From NCBI GenBank assembly GCA_963457665.1, contig OY735207.1, forward strand, positions 58,904,613 to 58,968,612: a stretch of 64,000 nucleotides of DNA. Reading direction: 5' to 3'. This document shows, one piece after another, positions 23,935 through 36,229 of the stretch. A model generated the notes under the pieces. The model searched no databases. It was not told where the DNA came from and saw only the letters and a list, made by a program, of their open reading frames with translations. Each line of letters starts with the position of its first letter. Position 1 is the stretch's first letter. The DNA is from Thysanoteuthis rhombus. Taxonomy: Eukaryota > Mollusca > Cephalopoda > Oegopsida > Thysanoteuthidae. The translations under genes and the position numbers were made by a program.

Positions 23935-24639
23935 TTTTTCTAGTTTTCTTGTCTGGAATCTTCTCCTCCCTATGTAACATGATAGGTCCCCAATTTTGCT
24001 ATTGAAGTCACGTAATCTGCATACAGTTCTTACTGTACGGGGAGTTTTTTTTCCGATTTGCAAGAACACAGCATTGATAAGGCACCATTTATACACTAAA
24101 ACCCAGTGAAATACCAATAAAAACGATGATGTATTGGACATTTCAAACACGTATCTTTGGAGAAAGTTTCTGACGGAGACACCGAAGGATATACGCGTGT
24201 GCACCCATGATAAGTGCCCAACATGACATTATCGAAAAGTTTAGAAAATCAGATTCGAAGTTTGATGGACTCTCGCTCGCGAAATTTTTCATCATTTTTC
24301 GAGCTACAATGCTCAGTTTATCTTTTGATAACTCTGCTCTCCTAACCATATGCTCTGTTTGGTGAAGTATTAATGAACTTAAATTACGTCTTTTCTGTCC
24401 CAAATAGAATCTGCAAGCAACAGAAATCAGCCTCTATCATACAACACAATTTTATCTTATGAAAATAACGTTTCGGTGACCGTCTTGCCGTAAAAGAACA
24501 GTTAGCATGTAAATCTCTTTGGTCATCACCAGTGCAGAATGAGTTCAATTCTAGATCCTTGGCATTTTGTTTAAGATACTTTGTGTCAGACAAAGCTGTT
24601 TCTTTTCTTGTAGCTTCAGTAAGTGGATTTTTGTCTAAC
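23935..24639. other. Unassigned sequence with overlapping minus-strand open frames
   Basis: Three successive minus-strand frames of 86-96 codons (24644-24384, 24403-24143, 24204-23914) almost tile this stretch, which is more than expected for AT-rich DNA. None shows a motif I recognise. This could be a broken unknown element or chance. Confidence 0.3.
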
Positions 24640-24830
24640 TCCAAAACTGGAGTTGACCTTATTCTTCTCCCGTAACAAGAGTAAGAACGACAAGAACAAT
24701 TCTCACCGAAGTTAAAGGTGTAAAGGGATAGATAAAAGTCACATTCCCCTACCGTAATTTCAACTCTTGACTAACTGACTGTCAGCACTCTATTTCACTG
24801 ACTGAGCTAAATTCACAAGATATTAATGGA
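24640..24830 (-). mobile_element. tRNA-derived SINE-like copy (minus)
   Basis: On the minus strand, TAGCTCAGTCAGTGAAATAG (box A-like, about 24810) and GAGTTGAAATTACGGTAGGG (box B-like, about 24765) have tRNA spacing. The tail side carries ccaaaactggagttgacc, the reverse of the 61120-61145 segment gtcagctccacttttggagt. Same family as 18472 and 61005. Confidence 0.65.
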
Positions 24831-24834
24831 ACTT

Positions 24835-26099
24835 TACTATACAGCTACGAAGGGCTTCTTTCATTCCAATAGCTGAATACATTTATATAAGATATACACA
24901 TTTCATATTTATCTATTACATATAAAAAAAGAAGTGCACTAATCATCTTCAGTCGAAATATAAGTTTGGGTAGAGTTTGACCCTGCCAGGCTTTTCCATA
25001 TCTCTATTTCCCCAAATAAGTCATATATTGTCCATATCGGTTAATTTACAAGACTTGCATCGACGATTAAAGAGGAAAACGGAAAATTAACTATGAGAAG
25101 AAAAAGCACACACATTCGGAACCAACAAATCAAAATGAAAGTTTCTTGGATGATGGCCATTTGTTAAAATCATCACGACATTTTATTTCATCCCGGCCGA
25201 GACGGATACAAGGACAAACATTTGCTGGACGATAGTACAATGAAAAGCTTCGAAGAGAACAATTACTGGAGGAGGATCAGATTGAATCTCACAGAGTATA
25301 ATTCATATTCAATCAGACAATTTCGCTGTTACAATTTAACTGCAATACCATCATCCTCGTTCAAAGTCAGTTGCTGCAATCAGCAAATTCTTGGAAACTC
25401 GGAAATTGGATGCCGTATTCAATAACGGACGATAAGCAGAATTGCCCTTTTTTGACGCATGCAATTTTTGATTATTCTTAAACGCATGCTAGTAAGGCAT
25501 CCATAGATGCAATGAAATGCAGTATAAGTAAGTCAAAGTGCAAAACTGAATGGAAAAAGTGATATTGCTGTAGTCACGCCGAAGGCGGAGTTGCATCAAC
25601 AAAAAAAAACGGTTATCTCTTATTATTGGCAGCTTTACGAAGATATGGTTTACTGGGAACTATTCACTCCAGGTAAGGAATCTAAAAATTCATCCGAATC
25701 ACTATCCGGTTTACCATAAGTAAGCGAACTCAGACCAGAGAAATTTCTTGCGAAATATATCGTCAGCTGTTGACGTGTGTTCAAGCCATAAACTGCAAAT
25801 AACGGGAATTCCCGTCATTACTGTTCTATGGCTAACTCAATAAAGTTTCTGCTTTATTTCGAGTGGTGACAACTCGGTCCTATATATGAGGCAGAACTTT
25901 CATCTTGCAATAAATAACTTACAATTGATTATTCTGCATAGGATAAGGGCTTTTACCTTGCAATCAATAAGTATTACTGTTAACCATCGTCTTCAGTTAG
26001 AGAGTTGTGAACAATAGTATAGTTCTTGGCAATTCTTTTAAAAGATATTTTACAAAATTAAAACAATCAGATATGTTTCATTACTCTTTGTTGTGATTT
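24835..26099. other. No gene recognised
   Basis: Non-coding. Includes a 67-codon frame (25222-25425) with no motif; nothing else stands out. Confidence 0.5.
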
Positions 26100-26134
26100 T
26101 CCTTTCATCTTACCGATTCACTGGGGCCCCAAAA

Positions 26135-26168
26135 ATAGCCCACCCGACCAACTAGCTAGGTGGGCTAT
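26135..26168. repeat. Perfect inverted repeat (10 bp stem, 14-base loop)
   Basis: ATAGCCCACC (26135-26144) and GGTGGGCTAT (26159-26168) are exact reverse complements. The stem is GC-rich in an AT-rich neighbourhood. Confidence 0.75.
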
Positions 26169-26349
26169 ATATTCTGTACTCGTTTGAGTGATGTGTTTCT
26201 TTGGGCACTCCTGATCACGTTTTGGGGTATACAACATGGAAAAACTGCATAAACATACAACTAAACACCAGCAAAACACTTTTTTAAATGCTTTTTTGGA
26301 TCGAAATGCCCACTTGGAGCCAACAATACATTAATTTTGGGCTGTTATT

Positions 26350-26448
26350 CTTTAGATAATTTTAGATAGAAGATCATTTTTTTAAGATAATTTTAGATTG
26401 AAGATCCATTTTTTTAAGAAAATTTTAGATAAAAGAGCTATTTTTTTC
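26350..26448. repeat. Tandem repeat of about 32 bp, three copies
   Basis: Three units of the form aagataattttagattgaagatccattttttt (varied) follow each other. Looser related phrases (ttagatcattttagataac, gtttttagataattttttag) recur at 26605-26670. Confidence 0.75.
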
Positions 26449-26834
26449 TTTTTCAAACTTTCCTCGGATAATTAGTTCTGGTACTTGACCAGCGTATGGT
26501 GACTTGTTTATGCGAAGTATAGATATTGTTTCTATTTTTTTGAGTGCTTTCTGGAGTCTATATGGTCATTTTGGACAAGCATTCCAAAATCTTGTGCTTG
26601 TATTAGATTTTAGATCATTTTAGATAACATATCAATTTTTTAGGTGTTTTTAGATAATTTTTTAGATAGTGTGTTCCGGTAGACACGCAGGCTACAGTTA
26701 TTCATTTATGTGAGATACGGATATTGCAACTTTTTATTAACCAAAAATTGCGCTTTAATATCCTATGCAGTTCTTGTGGAAACTACAAAGATGGGCTAAC
26801 CCACATCCATTGGTGGTTCTACGATGAAACTGAA

Positions 26835-26848
26835 GAAGCTTAAGCTTC
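26835..26848. repeat. 14 bp perfect palindrome
   Basis: GAAGCTTAAGCTTC. Possibly part of a transposon end; too short to assign. Confidence 0.5.
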
Positions 26849-26849
26849 A

Positions 26850-27265
26850 GGGCTCCTAATCCTGAAGAGGTCCTAGAAGGAACTTTTTATTTATTTATTA
26901 TTTGTACACATCAAGCACAAAGATAAGTGATCGGTCGCTAAGCAAAATGATATCTAAGCAAAACATACCTCTTTGCAGTATCAGCAGACCTTGTTGGAGA
27001 TTGCCCTATTGACGCTGGTTACGAAAGGAACCCAATAACAGCCAAGCTTCATGGCTCAAAAATGTATCTCCGTGGCTACCCACACTCATGAGTTGAACTA
27101 AGTGAAACACTGGAATTCGAATTTGGCGGGGCAGATCACAGTTGGGTGAATGACAGTCGTCATTACATACAAACACACTTTAATATAAAAGAGCTTAAGT
27201 ATATTAGTGAATATGTAATACCGAAAAATCTTAGCAGTAAACCAGGCAGAGAAATTAGCATTATT
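26850..27265. other. No feature recognised
   Basis: Non-coding sequence between the palindrome and the AT/GT repeat. Confidence 0.5.
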
Positions 27266-27267
27266 AA

Positions 27268-27368
27268 GTATATATATATATATGTGTATATATCTGTGTG
27301 TGTGTGTGTGTTTGTATATCTATACACATAGGTATGTATGTGTATTTAAACATATGTATATATATGTT
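27268..27368. repeat. (AT)n/(GT)n microsatellite
   Basis: Short AT and GT runs, directly next to the 3' end of the RTE relic. Confidence 0.85.
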
Positions 27369-27374
27369 CGCTCA

Positions 27375-28590
27375 TCCATCTTATTTTTGCCGCTTGCCGT
27401 TTTGCATATGATCCATGGGGATCGACGTTGAAAGTTCAGCGGGTGTCTAACATTTTTGCACTATGACCAGCCCATTTCCATTTGAGTCCTGATAGATTCT
27501 ACGATAACTCTGACTTTTTTTCTCTAATATACTATGCTGTCTTGTGAACTCTCCGCGTGATGTTGTTCCCTCCAGTGCAAGTTGCATGGTTCTCTGTTTG
27601 AGAGCCAATCGTTTGGTTATGTTCTATGTTTCAGCTCCATTAGAGACTATTGGGAGGAACATTGGTTATAAACCCTTTTGTTAGGACTAATAGGGGCTCT
27701 TGGTTCTTAAGCATTGAGTTTGGTGTTCTGAAAGCATACCAAACTAGGGTAATTCTGTACTCGATTTCTTTTCCTTTTGGAAATTCTTTGGATATTCATT
27801 GTCCTATTTAAATGTCGTGGTTTACATTTTTTCAGCTTTGTATTTTCGATTCAGATCGTTGCCTTTGTCTCCAACTTGTTCGTTGTACATGACATTCAGT
27901 TTGCTAGAGTTCATGTGATGACTAACGTTCTTGCTTCCTTCATTCAGTACGCCAAACATTATTTGGAAAGCATGAAGGCTCTTAGCAAAAACGACGATAT
28001 AATCTGCAAATCTAAACTTTCTTTTGTATTTGCCGTTTATTTCGATTCTTTAATTTTCCCTATCTAAATACTGGGAGATCATATCAAGGTAGGCTATGAA
28101 GGGTTTCGATAGGCTGATATCACTTCGTCTTACTTCCTTTTCGAGGTGAAAGGGCTTATGTAGCTTGCTAAAGGGACTGCTCTGTCGGTAGATGTTGTAA
28201 GACTCTGACACATACGGATTCTACGCTTCGTTGTATGATAGCATCAATGGATTTCCCGAAGTCAGTAAATGCTACTGTGAGTGGTATTTTCTATCCTGTT
28301 GCTTTCTTTTTGAGTTCATTCGCTGAATGGAGATTATCAATGGTCGAGTAGCTTCAACTGTAGCCAGCCTGTTGCTGTGGTGGTTTTCGTCTAGCGTTAT
28401 GGTGATTCGGTTGGTGATCACTTTGGTAAGCAGTAGGTAGAGTCAAGAAGCAACATTGGCCACCAGAAATTTTGATCTTCTGAGTTCCTTGGACTTTACT
28501 CTACTTTGGGGATGAATCGAATAGATGGGATAGTTCCCTATTATGAATTTACCAGCTTTATGAGAAGTTTGATGATAGAGAAACTTAGAC
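27375..28590 (-). mobile_element. RTE-clade LINE relic, RT domain to C-terminus
   Basis: This is the longest RTE piece in the window. Read on the minus strand from about 28425 it gives LTKVITNRITITLDENHH, then a frame-broken copy of the STIDH/FIDYEKAF region (28380-28250). The IYRQS equivalent follows near 28190, and the post-RT segment lies between 28030 and 27560 (a NQC..LTYGAETW equivalent is recognisable only as DNA similarity to 1540-1560). The CAGCCCATTTCCATTTGAG segment at 27467 matches the GHVAR region of other copies. Stops and frameshifts occur throughout. The endonuclease part is missing, and the 5' end lies near 28590. Confidence 0.8.
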
Positions 28591-28599
28591 CATATTAAA

Positions 28600-29242
28600 C
28601 AAACTAGATTGGATCAACAAGAATTTCCGTGAGTACACTTCTTATATTATTCATTTATTCAATTACTTCGGGTTAACTTATTTGGTTCAAATAAGCGTAA
28701 ACCTGGATGCAAACGTTTTTTTTTTTCTTGAAGTCTCCGTTGGCTTATTCAAAGTTAAAACTTATGAACAGACCAATACAGTTCACTTAACTACATGTGA
28801 ATCCGAGATTTAACAACTCACCGAATCCAAAGGGAGGGAGAAGAGCAGGAAGAGAAATTTAATTTCAGTGTTTGAACAGGGACAAAGGATTCTCGGTATG
28901 GCAACCATATGAAAGGAGAATCGACCGTAGTCGTATTAATTGCTCGCCTAGTGTTTACCTATCATTTCATTTCTTTGATACATGCATTTGTTAATTGGGA
29001 AACGGAATCGTATCTACATTTAGAGGCTTATTGACAGTACCACGAGGTACGTTATCACTCACAGAGACATTCAAATCCACGTCTTACTTCATCGAGAAGA
29101 TACAATGGACGATCGGGGCTACTTGGACTCTGAGGCTACTCTGATTGAAATTAGTTGCAACCAACCCACCACACCTTATTCTAACACGTCATGGCCAGTG
29201 AGACTGGGTATGGCTGAACAGTCCCCATCATTCACACGATCA

Positions 29243-29245
<3 letters not shown>
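28600..29245. other. No feature recognised
   Basis: Non-coding; the 70-codon plus-strand frame at 29105 runs into an AT repeat and has no motif. Confidence 0.5.
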
Positions 29246-29246
<1 letters not shown>

Positions 29247-29302
<56 letters not shown>

Positions 29303-29311
29303 TATATTATG
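29247..29311. repeat. (AT)n microsatellite
   Basis: AT units with one ATGTAT interruption. Confidence 0.97.
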
Positions 29312-29319
29312 ATATGATA

Positions 29320-29812
29320 TATCTATAATAACAATTATAATTATAAAATAATGATCGTACAAAAATTGATATATTCAAAACTATTTGGCTGGAACCATTA
29401 CTTCGATAAAGAGATACATCTAATTTCACATCTTTTATACTACTCGTGGTTAAAATGATTGAATCATCAGATTCGGACAATGCTCGGCCAGCTTTTTTAC
29501 TTCGTAGCCAATAAGAAAATTGCAGGTATGACGCAAAACAAGTATTCAATTTAGGAATGCAAATTCACTATGTAATTTCTTAATTCTTTTTCTCAGCATT
29601 TAATGATTATATCTAATTATCTACTCTACTTGATCTAGTAAAAATATAATGATTATTTGAATGTTTCAGTCTAAATTGTTTGAATTATATATCATGAAGC
29701 CAGAAAATCACACTATTGAAAAAACATGCGTTATATCTGTGATTTGTTAATTTGCTGCAAGGGGAAAAAGCTGAGTGGACATCCCTAATGTGGTCTGATG
29801 CCATAATTTTGC

Positions 29813-29815
<3 letters not shown>
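29320..29815. other. No feature recognised
   Basis: AT-rich non-coding DNA. Confidence 0.5.

Positions 29816-29869
<54 letters not shown>
29816..29869. repeat. (AT)n microsatellite
   Basis: About 27 AT units. Confidence 0.97.
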
Positions 29870-29871
<2 letters not shown>

Positions 29872-29874
29872 CTG

Positions 29875-31485
29875 GGCGAATTTGTATTTACATAAAAACG
29901 AATATATATTCATACGCTATATTATTGAAACTAATATAAGATGAGTGCGTTCATTAATAGGTTGTACCCGTTTTATTTATGATTTAAGTTCTCTCAAAGA
30001 TGGTGCAGATTTTGGAAGATAGTGTAATAATATTTAGCCCAAGGATCTCGAATCAAAATGTGAAAATAGAGGGATACAAGCAACGTTCCAAGATTTCGAT
30101 ATCAAAATCGAGGATCGAATGTTTATCTACTATTTTTTTTTGATAAACGTTTCCCGTTCTGTGTATTAAATACCTTTTAGAACAAGTAGTATACCAGCTT
30201 CTATATTTTATGGAATAATAATAACGGAATATCTGAGAATTGCCAGAGCAGCTCGAAGATTTATTGATTTTATACTTAAAATTGTTTTTTCAGTTGTGAA
30301 ATTGATAAATCGAGGCTGTGGGATTAGTAAGATTTTTAGACAATTTAATAAAGCCATGGTTTGACATCTTAATCCCTTTAAAACTCATCAGTTTGACCAT
30401 TGTGGAATAATAACGAAAATTAAAGAATATACTAACGCGAGTACGAAAATAGGATAGATGGGTAGTATGTATCAAAATAAATTCATTTGTATTAATATTA
30501 GGAGAATTAGGTAACCAAAAAAGATGGATCATGTCAGTGAGAGAGATCAATGTATTGACTGGAACCAGGGAAAGGGGAAAACATGGGCTCTGGTCAATTT
30601 GTCTGATTGATAGGTAGCTGGGCAGGTTGGGAGATCGAGCATGGAATATGATCTAACAATTTGTGTAAGTGTATTCATGGAATCGCCAATTGAGATGTTA
30701 CTACGTGCTGAAAAGAAGTTTGGTTTCGTTTCAACCATATATATAAAGATACTTCATTATATGATTAAAAGTGTTAAAAAAACATTTGATGGAATCTTGA
30801 TGTTATGCGACTCGGAAAAATTTACTTTAAGTTCAGTGGAAAGAATTATCAAATTCTTCCGTTGAGTATTTTGGTAGAGAATCGACTTGTAAAGGTTATT
30901 TCTCTGTGATGAGTGTTCTTAAAGATTATATCATGACTTGGTTTGTATGCAGTCTGAGATTGGAACCGACACAACGAATTTCATATTCACATGGATGAAT
31001 ATTCAATAGAAGTGACACCAACAGCGAGTCACGTCTGTTATTATACTTACTGATCCCTCATTGTTAAACATGTTTTTCAGATAACCATCTTAAGAATGTG
31101 CTGTTTCAAAAAATAAATGATATGTTGTATAAAATGATATCAATAAAAATTACGCATAAGACATTATATAAAATGTTGAACTACATTCAAGAAATGAACT
31201 ACTTGATAAAAAAGGGGGCGGTATTTGATCAACACAGCTTGGGTGCTATGTTAATATAACTGGGTTTTTTTTCTAAATCTCCGAAACGGTTATATGATAA
31301 ACAACTGATGATCCCAATAAGAGACAATCTGTAAATTGTACCATAATAACACAGTATATGTGGGAAAAAAACACTGAAGAAAATTACACCAATTGCAATG
31401 ACATATATTTGGTGACTGAAGTGATACAAAGAAACTTTTGAAAAAGTTATCCAATGTTTAGAGTTCAAAGCTGTAAAGCTTTCTA

Positions 31486-31486
<1 letters not shown>
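29875..31486. other. No feature recognised
   Basis: A 1.6 kb AT-rich stretch without simple repeats, tRNA-like boxes or transposase/RT motifs that I can identify. Minus-strand frames at 30290-30738 show no motif. Confidence 0.5.

Positions 31487-31487
<1 letters not shown>

Positions 31488-31551
<64 letters not shown>
31488..31551. repeat. (AT)n microsatellite
   Basis: About 31 AT units. Confidence 0.97.
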
Positions 31552-31554
<3 letters not shown>

Positions 31555-31555
<1 letters not shown>

Positions 31556-32340
31556 TTTGAAATCAGCACACTGTTTATCAAAATTGATTCGCTCTGGGCG
31601 TGAATAATGAAGTTTCTTGCATTCAGGGGGTTCTCAAGTCTAGTCATCATATCGTTATAGCGTTGTCAGAAATACTCTTTAAGATGTACTAGCATCTCTA
31701 GCATCAGTTGCCGTCACTGACTGATGGATCAAACCCTAGTTTTATCCCTTGCTCAGTGTTGCTAACGTAGAGTTTGCTGAGTTCCTTCTTTTGCTCAGTG
31801 TTGTTGATTTATAATGTTCATTCAAATTTGGATGTTCTTCTTAGAGTCTGATTGTCAAAAATTAATTGCTATTTTAGATTTTTTCTTTAAATAAGAAATA
31901 CGTTTTTTCCAATGCATAGTAATAAAGCGAATGATGTCTTTTATAATTTAAGTCACACTCAAATCCAATAAATGTTGAAGATTGAATTTAAATTGAATTT
32001 ATTAATAGTATACCATATAATTTCTACGTTTTAGATATAGATCTGGTGAATCATAGTTGGGGAGTGTGAATTTTTCCCCCTTAATTTTGTTGACGATCGT
32101 TTCTCTTGTTCTTCATCTCGTTACGATAGGAAAACAATAAGTTATTTTCAGTTGAAGATTAAAGACTAATACACACATGAAGAAACAACTTCAGGCCAAG
32201 TCACGGCTTGCTTGCTTCTGGTACCATGTAAACCAATACTACCAGTTCAATGGTTGATTGGTCTGGAATTAATCACCCACCCCCCATTCCACTTGGGGAT
32301 GAAGAAGATGGTGAGAAACCCCGGGGGATTGAAAATAATC
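31555..32340. other. No gene; short duplicated phrase
   Basis: ttgctcagtgttg occurs at about 31769 and 31792 within a 30 bp duplication. Otherwise unassigned. Confidence 0.45.
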
Positions 32341-32344
32341 AGAA

Positions 32345-32790
32345 GCGGCATTTTTGTAGCAGAGCCAATACTGTCTGAACTTGTTTAGTTTGTCTCGCCA
32401 TTACAGCAAGATCACATATGACCTCTAAGGATCTACATTATGAGTCGTAATAACCGGCGTTTGTCCGACATTCTTACTACATGACAATTTGAGATTTCTC
32501 ATGGATTCTATGAGATCTCTAACTTTGGTTTTTTTTCCCTAATATACCATGCTGTTTTGTAATTTCTTCAGGTGATGTCAATATGATTCTTTCCTATGCT
32601 TACTGCATTGTTCTCAGTTTGTGAGTCAATCTTTTAGTTAGGTTCTATGTTTTGGCTCCTGTTTTAGTGACCGTCATGTGGGTGCAGTGGTTGCATATCT
32701 TTCATTCTTAGGATAATTAGGATGTTTTTTGAGGGTTGAAGACCTATCATGATTCAATGGGCAGCTAACTAGAAATGGTGTATCGATAAA
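32345..32790 (-). mobile_element. RTE-clade LINE, C-terminal fragment
   Basis: DNA similarity to the 1180-1640 copy is plain on inspection: atttctcatggattctatgagatctct, aatataccatgctgtttt, gttaggttctatgttttggctcc and gcagtggttgcat match the corresponding parts near 1360-1580. Coding frames are destroyed. It covers the last third of the protein on the minus strand, and the 3' side (near 32345) still shows a ctgtctgaacttgtttagtttgtctcgcc segment equivalent to the DKFR region. Confidence 0.75.
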
Positions 32791-32983
32791 AGGTGCTGTT
32801 ATGAAGGGGATGTAAATCCATTTGACTATCACTCCAAAGAACAATCATGGCAATGCTATTTGTCATCGAGAGTCTTTCTGCAACATCAAGAAAAGGAATG
32901 GGATGTAAAGAGGGAAGAATCGCTGAAAGCGATAAAGAAAACAAGCTGCGTCTTCATGATTGCCAACCTCCTGAAAGGACATT

Positions 32984-33115
32984 GCAAGAAGAAGAAGAAG
33001 AAGAAGAAGAAGAAGAAGAAGAAGAAGAAGAAGAAGAAGAAGAAGAAAATGGGGATGAGAAGAAGAAGAAAATGGGGATGAGAAGAAAAAGAAGAAGAAG
33101 AAGAAGAAGAAAAGG
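32984..33115. repeat. (GAA)n array with higher-order units
   Basis: About 21 GAA units (32984-33048), then two units of the type aatggggatgagaagaag (33048-33090) and a final GAA/GAAA run. Low-complexity KKK/EEE frames are artefacts. It has the opposite orientation to the 7204-8012 array. Confidence 0.95.
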
Positions 33116-33119
33116 GGAG

Positions 33120-33900
33120 ATAACTGCCAGATGTTCCCCTTCCGAAGTCCTTCGTCCAGCTTTCATTCGCATTACCTTCATCTTCTTTGGGCCATCCTCC
33201 ACTGTCTCACCCACAAAATGCCAATCTGTGCCAGAGCCCTATAAACAAGAAGCAAAATTAAGGGTTGATTAGCACATCCTACGTAAATGGGGTTGACACC
33301 ATCGCGAGATAGGCACTGGACCCAAATTCATAGGATCAGAGAAGTGTTGGGAAATGTGCACAATTTTTCGAGAGTGTGGTAAAAGCGATCAGACTGACAT
33401 GGACCGAAGCTGCTGCTCTGAGCTGAGTCCACTGGCGTAGTGTAGTTGCTACTCCATGCTCTACAAAAAGTCTAGAGAAATAAACTAAGCTAATGAAGAG
33501 GTAAAATCTTACAAAAAAAGTTAATTGCTCATCATTTCGATTCCGTGATCATAATTATTGATGCCTGATTTTTATACGTTAGAATTTCACTTTTTTTATT
33601 CTTTGCCGCAACTGCATGGGATGATGATTATGCATTTTTGGATATTTTCTTTTTCCATGATTGCTTATCTTTTATGAGTCAGCTGCGTGGAGTTGTATTG
33701 ATTTTTTTCGATAGGTAAACCAATTTTCCAGGAATAATTTGGCCACTAAGTTGGAAATTTCGGACTGATTGAACTGGTGACAGCTGAGACTCTTAAATGG
33801 GAAACCAGTTGCAGCAAAGCGTCACCTCTCAAGTTCCAGAAAAAGTCCTGCCAGACTGCTGCTCGTATGATATATATCAGAGGTTAAATTCTATACTCTA
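33120..33900. other. No feature recognised
   Basis: 33120-33480 has a more balanced base composition, and a segment such as gagctgagtccactggcgtag could be a repeat remnant. Not assigned. Confidence 0.45.
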
Positions 33901-33902
33901 GA

Positions 33903-34165
33903 CCAGTGGTTCCCAACCTTTCTAAGGCCATTACCTTCAATGTCAATAAGGGTACTAGTTCCTCCTTTCTATTCTGGTAGGTTGCAATAAAAGATAATTT
34001 TAAATGATTTTTTCCTTCATTATTAGACGACATTATAATTATACTTAGTTTGATTTTATAATTGTATAACAACTGCAGTGTATTCAAGTCCAAGAAAGAG
34101 AACAAAAATAATCAGAAGACATGCACCGTGACTTTAATTTTCACTTGAGGGACCTACGAACCTCA
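33903..34165. mobile_element. Possible hAT-type non-autonomous element end
   Basis: CAGTGGTTCCCAACCTTTCT at 33904 is a close match to terminal inverted repeats widespread in hAT transposons (CAGTGGTTCCCAACC type). A corresponding reverse-complement end is not seen within 300 bp, so the copy is truncated or the match is fortuitous. No transposase frame. Confidence 0.45.
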
Positions 34166-34363
34166 GGACTGAAAAAAAAAAAAGCTGTATACAAAACGTA
34201 TTCTTCCTTTTTCTCTGTACCTACTTTTCGATGCTAGATTTGACTGTCTGACCCTCACTCTTTGGTGAACTCTTTATAATCCTTGCCGTAACAAGAGAGA
34301 CCGCCCAACCAGACTGTCTTCTTATTGATTAGTATGAGAACCATAAGTTCAACGATTTGTCAA

Positions 34364-34611
34364 CCATCTATGATGGTAGTAACAGCAGGACTAGAAAAAT
34401 GTAGATGAAGATGGCAAATCCGAAATTCTGGGCCAAGTTTCATATCAATCCAGCATGATACAGCAGAAAAATTTATATCTAGCAGTACTAGTTATGGTAG
34501 TAGTACCAGGAATAGGTGTAGAAGGAAGAAAAATTAGATGGAAGATGACGATGGCTCACCCTAAGGTCTGAAACATTTTTCTTATCAATCCAACCTGATA
34601 CGACTGAGGTG
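34364..34611. repeat. Two diverged tandem units of about 120-130 bp
   Basis: The segments tatcaatccagcatgatac (34443) and tatcaatccaacctgatac (34583), preceded by gtagatgaagatggcaa / agatggaagatgacgatgg and atggtagtaacagcagga / atggtagtagtaccagga, recur in the same order. Confidence 0.6.
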
Positions 34612-34614
34612 ATC

Positions 34615-35155
34615 GCTATATAACATATTAAGAAACCAACAGAGTGACCACGGCTGTATTTAAAAAAAACTTATGGAACGAGAGGATAAAAATTAATTCG
34701 GAATGTTTTTTAGATATAATTGTTTTGAATATCTGACTTCCTGGGAGTGTGTGTGGATCTGCCTAGGCGTGATAGATCTGATATGAAAAAGTACGGATAT
34801 GTCATCCAGAATGCTTGCATGTACACTTAACTAAACCATTTCGGGTTCTGTGGTTTGTGTAATATGAGGAGAAATTTGAAATTACTTTTCCTGGGCAACA
34901 CCAGGAATCCCCGTTAGTATTTAAATACAGAGTCAAAAAACTTCTAAGTATTTTTGAAAATAGATAAATAATTCACTTAAAGCACTGAAAATATGCTCAA
35001 AAATGGAAGATCATGTCCGGTTAGATTTGCTTGCATTGCCTCTGAGGCTAGCCTCACATAGCTCACTGCTTTTGTAGTGAGAAGATGGGCCCTTACGCCC
35101 GACTTTAACAGTAGCCTTCGAGATGACAACTACAAACCGAAAATCCATTCTAGCA
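34615..35155. other. No feature recognised
   Basis: Non-coding; includes a small inverted repeat gaggctagcctc near 35043. Confidence 0.5.
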
Positions 35156-35159
35156 TTAT

Positions 35160-35870
35160 ATTGGGCTGTTTAAAAAAATATCAGCAGTTTTTGTAATTTT
35201 TGAAACTTGATGCTCATTTTTTAATAAACTATTATCAATTATGTTCATGTAATACACCATTTCATAGTGTGGATTTTGGTATTTTTTTATTTAAACTGGC
35301 TCATAGGAGGCTTTCAGATCAAAGCTGAAGCAAATTCAAACGGTTCCATTGCAGGAGCTCAAGATGGAGCATAAAGAAGCGGAAATTGTTTGTAATATCA
35401 CGCAGATTTCGGTCTGTTTTTTCATTTGAACTGGTTTATTTGAGACTATCAGATCAAAGACGAAGTATATTCAAGCAGTTCCGTTGTAGGAGCTCAAGAT
35501 TGGGCATAAAGAAACGGAAACCGTTTGCAATATCAACCAAATGTTTACCCAGGGGACTGTCAACGAACATTGGTTGCAAAAGCTTTCGAAATGAGGACGA
35601 GAGCCTTGACGATGTGGACGTTCTTCTGTAATTGACAAAATTCAGTTGGGGGCAATTATTGAAATTGACTCGCAAAAACAACTCAAGAAGTTGCAGAGGA
35701 ATTAACTGTTGACTGATATAAGTTGAACCATTCTGGAAAAACAAAAAAAAACTCATATGTCGTGCAAATGACCCTACAGAAATTGAACAAACTAAGTTTC
35801 GAAACTGATTCTCATCAAGCTTACTCATCGATTAATGACCTTGATACTAAGCTGAGATATATTCCTTCAA
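35160..35870 (+). mobile_element. Mariner relic, internally deleted copy 1
   Basis: The plus strand reads mariner transposase pieces: SDQRRSIFKQF, then FRNEDESLDDV, a TTQEVAEELTVD-like segment (about 35680-35715), a HSGKTKK segment (about 35733), and then directly QMTLQKLNKLSFETDSH (about 35765-35815). Complete mariner transposases have about 130 residues, including the first two catalytic Asp, between the GKxKK and the MTLQKL segments; here they are absent. The first 110 bp of coding sequence is also duplicated in tandem (offset 135 bp; 35295 and 35430). The non-coding leader (35205-35275) matches 57860-57935 in copy 2. Stops and frameshifts throughout. Confidence 0.75.
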
Positions 35871-36229
35871 ATAAGGTGGGAATACTGGGGACATTTTAGC
35901 ATTGAATTTATAATTACATTGTAAAAAAACTTAAAGATTACACAGTCTATGTACCGCTATGCAGAATTCCAGCTTCCTACATGAAAAATTGGTGCCTACT
36001 ATGTGAAACAAACAGTCAAGCAGACGGACATTAAGTTACAGTTATATCTGCAATTATTGATCCGGTATAATTCTGCCTAATTTGTTGAAAATAATTACCA
36101 AGATAATTGAGTGGTAGAAATTTCTTGCTAAACGAAGGTACCTGCTGGTATTGGTTGTTACATATATAAACAGAAATTCGTGATATCAAATTTCAAATAA
36201 TTGTAAATAAGATTTTTAAAAAAAACGAT

